Source of the DNA: Hevea brasiliensis
Taxonomy: Eukaryota; Streptophyta; Magnoliopsida; Malpighiales; Euphorbiaceae
Assembly: GCF_030052815.1 (NCBI RefSeq)
Contig: NC_079496.1
Span: 44,665,593-44,729,592, forward strand
Length of the DNA: 64,000 nucleotides
Reading direction: 5' to 3'
The notes under the pieces are model-generated. The model worked only from the letters and a program-made list of their open reading frames with translations. It was not told the origin of the DNA and did no database searches. A program made the position numbers and the translations under genes. The stretch's first letter is position 1. Every line of letters starts with the position of its first letter. Shown piece by piece: positions 53,787 through 64,000 of the stretch.

Positions 53787-54615
53787 GAAAAAAATTACAA
53801 TTTAGACTTTATATTTTAATAAAATTAATTATTTAATGTTTGTATTTTGAAAAATATACTATTTCGTTTATTTATTTTACTTTCATAATATTTTAGTGAA
53901 AGTAATCAGTTAGTTTTTATATTTTAGAAAATACTATTATTTAATTTCTTTATTTTAATGAAACTAATTAGTTAGTCTATTTATTTTAAAAAACATATTA
54001 TTGGATGAAAAATGAAAATTTTGCTACGTAGAGGATAAATTTAAATTTTCATTTTTTAAAACTGTTTAAGTATTTTTATTTTCTTTTTCTAGACATTATT
54101 TTTATATTTTCTCTATTAAAAAAATATTTTTTTTTGAATTATTGCCTTCATTATTTAGAGATCCAGGAGTTTTGATTAAACTTTTTGTGCATATAGCTTG
54201 TACTATTTCCTATCAAAAAATAAAAAATAGATAGAATGAAGGGGAGAAGGTTGTGGGTATAGTGAGGAAGAAAGATAAGGAGAGAGAAATAAGGAAGAGT
54301 AAGAGAGAAATAAGGGAGAGAGGGTTAGGATAGTTTGGGTATAAAAAAATAACTAAAGAGACTAAATAGTTAATGGAATCGAATTACAAAAACTAACTAA
54401 TGTATTTTTCAAAATAAAAGGAGTAACCAGTTAATTTCACTAAAATAGAGAAATTAAATAATAATTTGACTGGTATTGAAATTTTAGACAAACAAAAAAA
54501 ATTCACAAGTAAACTAAATAGTTTAACATATTAAAAATAAAGGGGTTTAATAATTTTTTAAAATAGACCAAATAAATAATTTTGATAAAATATAAGGATT
54601 AAATAATAATTTTTC
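53787..54615. mobile_element. Mutator-type MITE
   Basis: The left end starts GAAAAAAATTACAATTTAGA; the right end in reverse complement starts GAAAAATTATTATTTAATCC. The inverted similarity continues for over 60 bp (TTTATATTTTAATAAAATTA against TTATATTTTATCAAAATTAT). Flanks are TAAAAATTA (53778-53786) and TAACAATTA (54616-54624), 8 of 9 identical. No ORF. The long TIRs and 9-bp duplication suit Mutator-like MITEs. Confidence 0.68.
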
Positions 54616-56235
54616 TAACAATTATTGTTGGTAGTTCAAAATCTTCCAAAAATCATTTTAGTCAAGTTTCATTATAATTATTTTCTTTAAATTGCATGTC
54701 ATAAAAAAAACTTTTGAAAATTCATTTTACACTTAGTAAATTATATTATTGGGATATTTCCCTTTTACTTAACATATATTAATTTTCAAGAATAATGTTA
54801 TTTTGCCTTGGCCAATTCATTATTTGCTATCATCTCATTCCAATTAATAAGCAGACACATAGCATAATAAAAATAGATATCACAAAATCAAATAATGAGA
54901 GTTCACAAATTGGTCATAAGGTGTGCAATTGATTGATTTGGTTTTAAATTAAATAAAAGTGAAAAATAAAAAATTTAAACTGAATCAAATCGATAATTGA
55001 TATTACAATCTTTAAAATAATGCTAAGGAATGAGTAACAGATAACTGAGTGAACGGGTAATAAGCAAACTGAACCAGATCATCATACCCGGACACTTGGG
55101 TAGAGAGTTACTTGTCCAAATATGTAATACCTTGAACTTCCGAGTTATGAATAGTACCATTTTTGGTCTGTGACTAGTACTATTCAAAGACATATTGAGG
55201 ATAAAAAATAAATAGAAAATTAATTGAGATAGATACAATAAAACTTCAAGTAACCAAAAAATATAAGGACTCACCTGGTATATTGTAAAAGAGGGATTAT
55301 GATCTGATAAGGGGTATTTTGGTCAATTCACTTTAAAAGTTGATTTTTGATCAAAATATCAATTTAATTAAATGAAAATAAAATATTGAATTATGAAGAA
55401 ATATTGAGGGAAAAATTAGAGTAAAAGTGAAAAAAAAATAAAAGAGGCAAAAATCTAGAATTTAAATTCCATTTTTAATCTAATTAAAATTAATGACTTA
55501 TGGGCTTTTGACAATTAAACTTAATTATTTAATTAAAAAGGAATAAATAAGTATAAAAGAAGACAAATCTCCTTCTTTCCCTTCTTCCATGCCACCACCC
55601 ACTCCTCTCTCTTCCTCTCTCTCTCTTTTTCTCTTCTTCTTTCACTTCTTCCCCTCATTGATTTCCCCTCCCAAGTTTTAATTTCCTTAAATTCCCCTCA
55701 TAAATCCCATAATCCACTAAAAGAAAAGATCAAAGAGAACTTATGATGAAATTTCATAAGAAATTGAAAGAAAACATGCATGGAACCTAAACTAGGGTTT
55801 TGGCCAACTTAGGGAAAATTTGGGTTTTGATGTCTTTTACTTAAATTGATGATAAATCTAAGTTAAATTGAGGTAGTCTGCATGATTGGGAGTAGTAAGA
55901 TTTCAAGGGATTGCATAAGTTGAATTATGGAAGATTAGGGTTCATGGGAAAATTGGGTTTTGGTGCTAGAGAGTGAAATTGGTGTGTGTAGTGTTAAATT
56001 ATGATCATTTGAGGTTTATTTAGTTTGAATTGATTGATGAATGGAAGTAACAAAATGGTAGGATTAGGAAAAATTGTAAACTTTGGTGTTTGAAAATTGT
56101 GGGTTTTGTGTAAGGAAGTGCTATTAATGTGTCAATGCTAAATTATAATCATTTTGGGTGAATTAAATATGAATTGAGATTGGTTAGAGGGAACAATTGA
56201 AGAAATGAAAAATTGAACTTAGGGCAAAATTTTGC
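54616..56235. other. Intergenic sequence with a probable LTR relic from about 55125
   Basis: From TGTAATACC at about 55125 onward the sequence has the style of a Tekay/Del LTR: a GGGGTATTTTGGTCAATTCA block, a C/T-rich tract near 55575-55640, then repeated short diverged blocks (AAATTATGATCATTTGAGG, AAATTATAATCATTTTGGG). It would be the 5' part of an older LTR cut by the insertion at 56236. No paired copy or TSD was found, so the border is tentative. Confidence 0.35.
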
Positions 56236-59200
56236 TGCAACATCCTCACTTTAGCTAGTCCATACAGTCTACTATTCCAGTGACCAGTATTGGTCTGGAC
56301 AGCTAGAACGTCCGGAAAAATATTTAAACTAAAGTGAGGAACCATAATTAACTCAAATATTAATAAGAAAAATTTAGCAAAAATTTTAGAAATAAAATAC
56401 AACCAAGTTAAATGAGCTGGTGCCCTGGCGATAGGTAACCTAGTGAGAAGTTACGGTTCTCGCAACTAAGAGCCCTAGACCTAGGGGAAAAATTATAAAA
56501 TAATTTCTGGGACTCCAGAGAAGGGTTATTGAGGTTCCTATGACATTAGAATGCCAAGAAAATACTTAGAAAAATTTTTTTAATCGGTACAGACAATTTT
56601 GGCCCGTTAAGCCAATGGAGGGCATTTTGGTCATTTCGTCTTCAGAGATAATTTTTGGCCAACTTGTCCAATTAAATAAATAATTTATATAACATAAAAT
56701 ATGAATAAATTTTGTTAAAAATTTAATTGAAATTAAATAGACAAGAAAAGGGTGAAAAAATGAAAGAAATTAGAATTATGACATCATAATGATGTCATTA
56801 AAAGTCTCCCACCCAATCAAGTGTTGACACATGGCATAAATGTGTTTAAAAAGACAAAATGGGCTGAAAATGAACAAAAAAAAATCAGATCTTTCTCTCC
56901 CTTTCTTCTTCCTTGCGTGAACCTTCTCCATAACCACTATTTTCAAGCTTTTTCAAAGCTTGATTTTACAAACTTCTACCCAACAAAACCCTAACCTAAC
57001 AACATAAAAATTTGTTCTTACATCCTAGTGAAGCTTTTGGGAGCAAAAAGAAGAGGAAAACAAGAATTTGATCAAGTGGGAAATTCACTCCCTTAGAGGT
57101 TAGTGACTTAAATTAGATTTTCTCTTTAAATTCATGTTGAAGGAGCATGATTGAGTGTAAAAATGCAAAGAAATTTAATAAATATCATGTGTATGCCCAT
57201 CCTATAATTTTGGCAGCCATGGATGTGGTAAGGTTTTGATGATTTTCATGGAGCTAAAAGGGTAATAGGGCTGCCTTAACAATAGTCTCTCAAGTAAAAT
57301 GATGAAATGCTAGTTAAATGCAAGATTGGAGATGATAGGGTTAGGGTTTGAGTATAAAATGAAGACTTTGAATATGTAATGGTGAAAGTAAATTTTAATG
57401 GTTAATTAGTGACCATTTAGTGATGTGTAAACAAGAAATGAAGTGGTTTGTGTAGTGGGAATTGAGATTAGTGTGGCTGCCCTTGGTGACCTGCAGAATT
57501 GGATATGAGTCCAGCAGGTTTGGGTAGCAATAACTTGAATTATAGAGGTCCAATTGGTGCAAGGCCAATTGTACATGAAACTAGACACATAATGGCACAA
57601 CTTTGGTGAAGAAACCATGCCCAGAAAACCAAACCAAGTTGACCAAAAGTTTGCCCTAATTCAGGTGACCTGCAATCTATCTGGGTAAAATGACCAAATG
57701 AACAGTATTTGGTCATTTGGCCATAACTCAATGTAGAAAGGTCCAATTGACCTGAAATTTTACCAGTAACAAGCTGAGATATAGACCAACAACTTTCATG
57801 AAGAAACCTGACCCAAATTGTAATCATAACCTAGTCAAATTGCCAACCAAACTTAGGTTACCAAATCTGACAGAACCAGTTTTGCCCAGAATTTTGGAAT
57901 CTGTCCAATCCGGCCAGTTATGGTGTTTAGGCCATAACTTGAGCTACAAAACTCCAAATGGAGTGATTCAAAAAAGGAAATTCAACTAGACAAAATAAGG
58001 AACAACTTTCATGTTGATCAGTTTTCCAAATTCCCACTGAAAAAGTGACTAATGAAACAGTAAACCCAAAGCTTGAAAACTAAAAATTCTGTCCAATTCA
58101 CATTAAGCTTAGAGATGGTATTGGCAACCAATACCAACAAGTTTAAAATGCAAAATGTGGTATGTTAATGATATTTAAACTAATTTACCTATTGCCAATG
58201 CAAAAGTCAACATTTTGGTTGACCAATGAAATGAATAGTAATCATAAAAATTCAATTTCAAAGAATTACATAAATGAAAAGTGTTAAATGCCCTAGTAGG
58301 CCTAATGTGATTGGTTTGGATAGGTTGGCATGCCAATAGGGTTCTGTTAGCAGTACTGCATATGGCTTCATGCCATTCTGTATTTCATGGCTTTTTATGC
58401 CATTATGTGACATAATAGCCTTTGGCTATGATATTGAGTTATTATACTCGGGTTTAATCCCTGATAATTATTACAGCTTATTAGTACATTTCATGGTACA
58501 CCGGAGACACAATGTGACCGATGGTGTGATGGTCCGAGGTACTTAGTACCCAGTACTAGTTTACCCGTTTATCCAGTCCAGTCAACTAGTATAGGTTACT
58601 CTGGCAATATTAATAAATCTTACCAAACTTTAATTGAATAATATTGCAATAAATATTTGAAATTAAGTCTACCCAAAAATGTAAATATACATTCTGCATA
58701 CATGTTTTTATTTTATTTTATTTTATTTTATATTGTCACCACTAAGCAGAATTGCTTAGCGCGTCGCTTTTGCCACGCGCAGGTACTGGAGACATAACTG
58801 GGGAGTCCAGCAGACCTCATACAGGGTGAGTTTTCAGATCTGCACTCAGAGTTCAAAGTCACCTCACAATTGCAGTGCATTGGTAGGACATTGGGCTACC
58901 TAAGTCTTTTGTATTTGTAAACTTTTGTTATGTATATTATAAACTCATGTAATCATATTTTTGCTGTAATTACCCATGAGCTGTGTTCAGAAATAAATAT
59001 GAGTATTTCTCATTGAATTGGGTGTGATATGAGATGAATGTGAATTTTGAGATACTGAATTGATTTGAGAAATTGTTGAAAAATGTTGGTGGTTGACTGA
59101 GATTGAAATTATAATTATATTGGAAGTGTTTTTAAATAGGTTCAGAAGAACTGTTTTTCCAATTTACAGTCGGCACTCTGCCGGATTTTCTATAAAATTT

Positions 59201-59341
59201 GCGAAAAAATTTAGATTTATCAAAAATTATAAATAAATGAATAAAAAGGGATTAATTGAAATTGAAACATGAATTGGTGTTCCGACACACTGAGTGGCAT
59301 AACTTGCTCGGCTACACTATAGATGGGTAAGGGGTGTAACA
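56236..59341 (+). repeat. 5' LTR of the Tekay/Del-type element
   Basis: It starts TGCAACATCCTCAC and ends GGGGTGTAACA just before the primer site. The left border was set by alignment with the solo LTR 3587-6685 in reverse complement. It contains a (TTTTA)n run near 58707-58731. The target duplication cannot be tested because the 3' end is outside the window. Confidence 0.75.
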
Positions 59342-59346
59342 TTTAG

Positions 59347-59358
59347 TGGTATCAGAGC
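59347..59358 (+). other. Tekay primer-binding site (tRNA-iMet)
   Basis: TGGTATCAGAGC, five bases after the LTR end, the standard initiator-Met primer site. Confidence 0.92.
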
Positions 59359-59469
59359 ATCGGTTTAGGCGTTTCTGGGCCTAGATAGAGTACATACCAT
59401 TGCATTGCATTTGTAAGTGTTGAGGTGACACTGATGCAGATCTGTTTGTTTTCTTATTTTGAATAGGAC

Positions 59470-60491
59470 ATGGATCCTGCTTCGCAAAGAGCAGTTGATG
59501 AAGAGGTGGAGAGTCATGCTCCACCAAGGGCTGAGTCTGGGGCCTGGGGAGAACCTACTCCACCAGCAGCTGAGGACCTGCTCAACCTCAGTTTGCTCTA
59601 TTTCAGCAAATGACCGAATTCTATTGGCAAATGATGGGGGCAATACCACCACCACAACCACAGCCACAACCTCCACCAGCACCACAGAAATCTCATCTGG
59701 AGAAATTGAGAAAGCATGGGGCTATGGACTTCTTTGGAAAGAGGGAGGATGATCCCATGGCGGCAGAAAACTGGTTGGATAGAACCATCATAGTGCTGAA
59801 ACAGCTAAATTGCACCCCTGAGCAGAACCTAGTGGCTGCTGTGTCCCTACTTCAGGATGACGCATATCAGTGGTGGGACACAGTAACCAGTGAGATGCAA
59901 CCTGAACGGATCACCTGGGAATTCTTTCTTACAGAGTTCAGGAAGAAATATATTAGCAAAGTGTATTTAGAAGAGTGAAGAAGGGAATTTATCAGTTTAA
60001 GACAGAGACAGTTGTCAATGGCTGAGTATGAGCGTGAGTTTGTCAGACTGAGCCGGTATGGGAGGGAGATAGTCCCTACCGAGGCAGAGAGGTGCAGACG
60101 GTTTGAGGAAGGGCTCAATGACAACATCAAAGTCATGATCACAACACTGGAGATCACAGATTTTTCTAAACTGGTGGATGCTGCATCAAAAGTGGAAAGG
60201 GTCAGAATCAATGAACAAAATAGAAGGGAAAGACAGCAGAAGAGGGGTCCGGGTCAGTCTAGTGCATTTTCTACTCCCAGTAAGAAGAGTAAGGGTCCTC
60301 CTGCTCAGAGTTTAGGACCACCACAGGGTCAGGGCCAGTCTCAGGGGCCTAGACCACAGTTCACACCTAGGAGAGGCCAGTCCACACCATTAATGGGCAG
60401 CTCTCCAGGGACGGTGTTTAGGGGACCAGCCCCTGCATCTTACGCTTGTCGATCTGGCCGAAGTGGCATAAGGGGGAATGTTGGCGAGTGA
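59470..60491 (+). pseudogene. Tekay gag
   Basis: It begins MDPASQRAVDEEVESHAPPR at 59470. A frameshift near 59570-59585 moves to the frame carrying the capsid domain (MDFFGKREDDPMAAENWLDR ... AYQWWDTV ... WEFFLTEFRKKYI). An in-frame TGA at 59976 interrupts before LRQRQLSMAEYEREFVRLSR. A basic Q/G/P-rich nucleocapsid linker follows. Another frameshift near 60440-60480 leads to the zinc-knuckle frame. Confidence 0.85.
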
Positions 60492-60865
60492 CTGGTGCAT
60501 GCTTACGGTGTGGATCAACAGAAAATCAGATCAAGAATTGTCCGAAGAGGACTACTACAGTTGCTCCAACACAAACTGACAGACCTGCTCCTGCACCACA
60601 AAGAGGTAGGAAGCCTGGTAAACCTGAGGCAGCTGGTCCATCACTCAGGCCTGCATCCGAGTCAGCTGAGAGGCCAGACACTAGAATACCTGCCAGGGCC
60701 TATGCCATCAAAGCTCAGGAGGAGCAAGATGCCCCGGATGTCATCAGGGGTATGTTTTCCCTTTACAACACTTCTGTGCATGCATTGGTGGATCCAGGAT
60801 CCACTCATTCCTACATTTGCATTAAACTAACCCATAGAGAGGGGAGTTCCAGTAGAGGAGAGTGA
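60446..60865 (+). pseudogene. Tekay zinc knuckle and aspartic protease
   Basis: CLRCGSTENQIKNC is a knuckle in which the usual His position appears changed to Asn. A Pro-rich linker follows, then the protease active site ALVDPGSTHSYI (D-P-G in place of the common D-S-G, usual for this clade). The frame shifts again near 60825-60835 into pol. Confidence 0.83.
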
Positions 60866-63008
60866 TCAAGACATTCTGGTCACAAATCTACTAGGCCACA
60901 GTGTGGTAGTGAATAAAGTGTATAAAGGTTGCCCATTGAGGATTCAGGGGTATGAATTCTCGGCAGACCTAATTGAGTTGCCCTTCCACGAGTTTGATGT
61001 GATTTTGGGAATGGACTGGTTGTCACGTCATCAGGCAATAGTTGATTGTAAATTGAAGAGAATTTCTCTGAAAACTTCTGAGGGTAATGAGATCACTGTT
61101 GTGGGTGAAAGAACAGATTTCTTGTCCAATGTTATCTCAGCCACAGTTGCAAGAAGAATGATGAGAAAAGGCTGTGAAGCTTACCTAGCACACGTGGTTG
61201 ATACTAGGCAAGCTAAGCCAAACCTGAGTGATGTACCCACAGTAAGAGACTTCCCAGATGTATTTCCTGAAGAGTTGCCTGGTTTACCACCAGAAAGGGA
61301 AGTCGAGTTTTCTATTGAGGTAATGCCGGGTACAACACCCATTTCCATTTCTCCTTACAGGATGGCACCCACTGAATTGAGGGAGTTGAAAACTCAGTTG
61401 CAAGAGTTGCTTGATAAGGGGTTCATATGCCCCAGTGTGTCACCATGGGGAGCTCCGGTGCTATTTGTGAAGAAGAAGGATGGAACTTTGAGATTGTGTA
61501 TTGATTACCGGCAGTTGAACAAAGTAACTGTGAAGAATAAATATCCATTGCCCAGAATTGACGATCTGTTTGATCAGTTGAAGGGAGCCAGTGTACTTTC
61601 AAAAATTGATCTCAGATCAGGGTATCATCAGTTAAGGGTAAAGGATGCAGATGTGTCAAAAACTGCATTCAGAACCCGGTATGGGCATTATGAATTTCTA
61701 GTGATGCCGTTTGGGTTAACAAACACACCAGCAGCATTTATGGACCTTATGAACCATATCTTCCATTCATACTTAGATCGGTTTGTAGTGGTCTTCATTG
61801 ATGATATTCTGGTGTATTCCAAGACCAGGGAAGAACATGATGAACATTTGAGGATTGTTCTGCAAACCCTGCGAGAAAAGAAGCTGTATGCTAAGTTGTC
61901 CAAGTGTGACTTCTGGATGAGTGAGATCTCTTTTCTTGGACACATAGTGTCAGCTGAGGGGATTAGAGTGAATCCCAAAAAGATAGAAGCAGTGATGGAA
62001 TGGAAGCCTCCCAGAAATACAACTGAGGTCAGAAGTTTCTTGGGGCTAGCTGGGTATTACAGAAGATTTGTGAAGGGATTTTCCTTAATAGCTGCTCCAA
62101 TGACCAAGTTGTTATACAAGAATGTCAGATTTGACTGGAATGACAAGTGTCAGGCTAGTTTTGAGAAGTTAAAGGCTATGTTGACAGAGGCACCAATGTT
62201 AACACAGCCAGTGTCGGGAAAGGACTTTGTGGTCTACAGTGATGCCTCTCATAATGGGTTAGGGTGTGTATTGATGCAAGAGGGAAAGGTGGTCGCTTAT
62301 GCTTCCAAGCAGCTAAGGCCACATGAACAGAATTACCCTACCCATGATCTAGAGCTTGCAGCAATTATCTTCACGCTGAAAATATGGAGGCACTACTTAT
62401 ATGGTGAAAAGTGCTACATTTACACAGACTACAAAAGTCTAAAATATTTGCCAACTCAGAAGGAGCTCAACCTTAGACAAAGGCGATGGATTGAGTTCCT
62501 GAAGGACTATGATTGTGTGATAGATTATCATCCTGGGAAGGCAAATGTAGTGGCTGATGCTTTGAGCAGGAAGTCCATCACAACTTTAAGATCACTAAAT
62601 GCTTGTTTGTCCTTAGCTCAAGATGGAGCTATTTTGGCTGAGTTGCAAGTGAGGCCAACCCTACTACAGCAAATACAAGATGGGCAGAAGGCAGATGAAA
62701 AACTAATGGCCATTGTGGGAAAAATTCCTGAGGGGAAGGAAATTGAATATGAGGTGAAAGAAGATGGGTGTCTATACTACAGAGGAAGAGTGTGTGTACC
62801 AGATGATGGGGAACTGAAGACTAATATTCTGAAAGAAGCACACACTAGTGTTTATGCTATGCATCCCGGGAGCACAAAAATGTATAATGATTTGAAGCCT
62901 CATTATTGGTGGCCTAGTATGAAGAGGGATATAGCTGACTATGTGACTAAGTGTTTGACATGTCAGCAAGTTAAAGCAGAACATCAAGTTCCATCAGGAT
63001 TGTTATAG
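60830..63008 (+). pseudogene. Tekay reverse transcriptase, RNase H and integrase zinc module
   Basis: A long open frame (701 codons from 60903). Protease C-terminus [19 protein letters not shown]. Reverse transcriptase [24 protein letters not shown]-like [29 protein letters not shown] and the intact catalytic VFIDDILVY. RNase [18 protein letters not shown] and [11 protein letters not shown], then ADALSRKS. Integrase HHCC module [20 protein letters not shown] ... CLTCQQVK. It ends at an in-frame TAG (63006). Confidence 0.9.
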
Positions 63009-63988
63009 CCTATAAGCATACCTGAATGGAAATGGGACCGGGTCACTATGGATTTTGTTAGTGCTCTACCTCTTACCCAGAAGAAGCATGATGCAGTGTG
63101 GGTGATAGTGGATAAATTGATAAAGTCAGCATATTTTCTGCCAGTTAGGATTGACTACTCATTGGAGAAGCTAGCAGAATTGTATATCAGTGAGATAGTT
63201 AGACTGCATGGAATCCCACTTTCCATCATATATGACCGAGACCAAAGGTTTACATCGAGATTCTGGACAAAGTTGTAAGAAGCCTTGGGCACAAAACTCC
63301 GTTTTAGCACTGCTTTTCATCCCCAGGCGGATGGACAGTCAGAACGAGTAATCCAGGTAAACCTAAGAACTAATTGAATTTTCGTAATTAATAAATTGAA
63401 ATGATAGTAACAATGTGAATTATGTGATAGATCCTGGAGGATATGCTAAGGAGTTGTGTCATTGAGTTTGAGGGGAGCTGGGATAGATATCTCCCACTAG
63501 CAGAATTCGCATACAACAATAGCTACCAAGCTAACATCCAAATGGCCCCGTATAAAGCACTGTATGGGAGAAAATGTAGAACTCTAGTGTGTTGGACTGA
63601 ATTGGGCGAAGATAAGCTAGTAGGACCAGACCTTGTGAAACAGACTGAGGAGAAAGTGAAGATAATCAAAGCTAACCTGAAGGTTGCCTCTGATAGACAA
63701 AAATCATATGCTGACTTGAAGAGAAAAGGAATAGAGTATGCAGTTGGTGATAAAGTGTTTCTCAAAGTCTCACCGTGGAAGAAAGTACTGAGGTTTGGAA
63801 AAAAGGGTAAGCTAAGCCCTAGGTTCATTGGCCCATATGAAGTCATTGAACGTGTGGGACCAGTGGCCCATCGGCTAGCTTTACCACCAGAACTGAATAA
63901 AATTCACAATGTGTTCCATGTTTCTATGCTGAGAAGATATCGCTCAGACCCTTCACATGTCATTTCCATGGAAGAGATTGAAATCTAA
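63009..63988 (+). pseudogene. Tekay integrase core and C-terminus, with an intron-like segment
   Basis: The catalytic core has TMDFVSALP (D), [11 protein letters not shown] (D; the second D region is altered from the usual SDRD) and HPQADGQSERVIQ (E). A TAA at 63276 interrupts. After VIQ comes a 74-bp GT...AG segment (63357-63430), then ILEDMLRSCVIEFEGSWDRY in the frame that a splice would restore. The C-terminal part ends with GPYEVIERVGPVAHRLALPP and VFHVSMLRRY. A TAA at 63986 precedes the expected chromodomain region. Confidence 0.87.
63357..63430 (+). other. Intron-like GT-AG segment in integrase
   Basis: 74 bp starting GTAAACC and ending GTGATAG. It is AT-rich, with stop codons in the integrase frame. 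Its removal joins ERVIQ to ILEDML in exact phase. Confidence 0.65.
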
Positions 63989-64000
63989 CCGGACTTGACA

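Larger units (their letters stand above)
56236..64000 (+). mobile_element. Tekay/Del-type chromovirus (Ty3/Gypsy), truncated by the window edge
   Basis: The 5' LTR is 56236-59341, then the tRNA-Met primer site, gag, protease, reverse transcriptase, RNase H and integrase in + orientation. The 3' part, including any chromodomain, polypurine tract and 3' LTR, lies beyond 64000. Protein motifs and the 3.1-kb LTR point to Tekay/Del. Several frameshifts and four nonsense codons break it. It lies outside the chaperonin gene, 4.4 kb downstream of its stop codon. Confidence 0.88.

Overview
This is a plant nuclear window. It is AT-rich, has GT-AG introns, and is dominated by LTR retrotransposons and DNA transposons of plant type. 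The one clear host gene is on the + strand. It encodes a plastid chaperonin Cpn60 alpha subunit, best matched to the alpha-2 paralogue (CPNA2/CPN60A2). Nine exons between 7457 and 51852 join in frame into 582 codons (581 aa plus stop). The dicot family is uncertain; the element styles would suit a woody eudicot such as a Euphorbiaceae species, but that is a guess.

Layout. 1-7456 is intergenic: fragments of long Tekay/Del-type LTRs, a CACTA-like terminus, weak exon-like relics of an unidentified upstream gene, and a 3.1 kb minus-strand solo LTR (3587-6685) holding a complete 392-bp TRIM element. 7457-51852 is the chaperonin gene. Intron 2 alone is 34,662 bp (7762-42423), about 94% of it in two insertion nests whose boundaries can be read from target-site duplications (TSDs). 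Nest 1 is a Ty3/Gypsy element (7928-32090, TSD TACAA). It holds a hAT transposon (11005-29927, TSD ATTCCTTG), which holds a long solo LTR (11014-25476, TSD GTTAT), which holds an Athila-type Gypsy (12259-24602, TSD TCATG/CCATG). Nest 2 is a non-autonomous hAT-like element (33749-42194, TSD AACCTAAT). It holds a Mutator-like element (34944-41965), which holds a hAT-like MITE (35163-35784) and a Ty1/Copia element (36770-41625, TSD AGATT). Without these insertions the ancestral intron would be about 2.0 kb.

Intron 7 carries a nearly full-length RTE-type LINE (46995-49928) with a perfect 18-bp TSD. Intron 8 holds a decayed scrap of the same Copia family as in intron 2. Downstream are a Mutator-type MITE (53787-54615), a probable LTR relic, and the 5' LTR and coding region of a Tekay/Del-type chromovirus running off the right edge (56236-64000).

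No bacterial-type system, CRISPR array, rRNA or tRNA gene was found, and I see no convincing novel biochemical system. The most notable features are the giant intron in an otherwise intact chaperonin gene, the resolvable four-deep nesting, the antisense orientation of every intragenic retroelement whose orientation can be read, and a 74-bp intron-like GT-AG segment in the integrase of the right-hand chromovirus. All transposon ORFs are broken and are described as pseudogenes.
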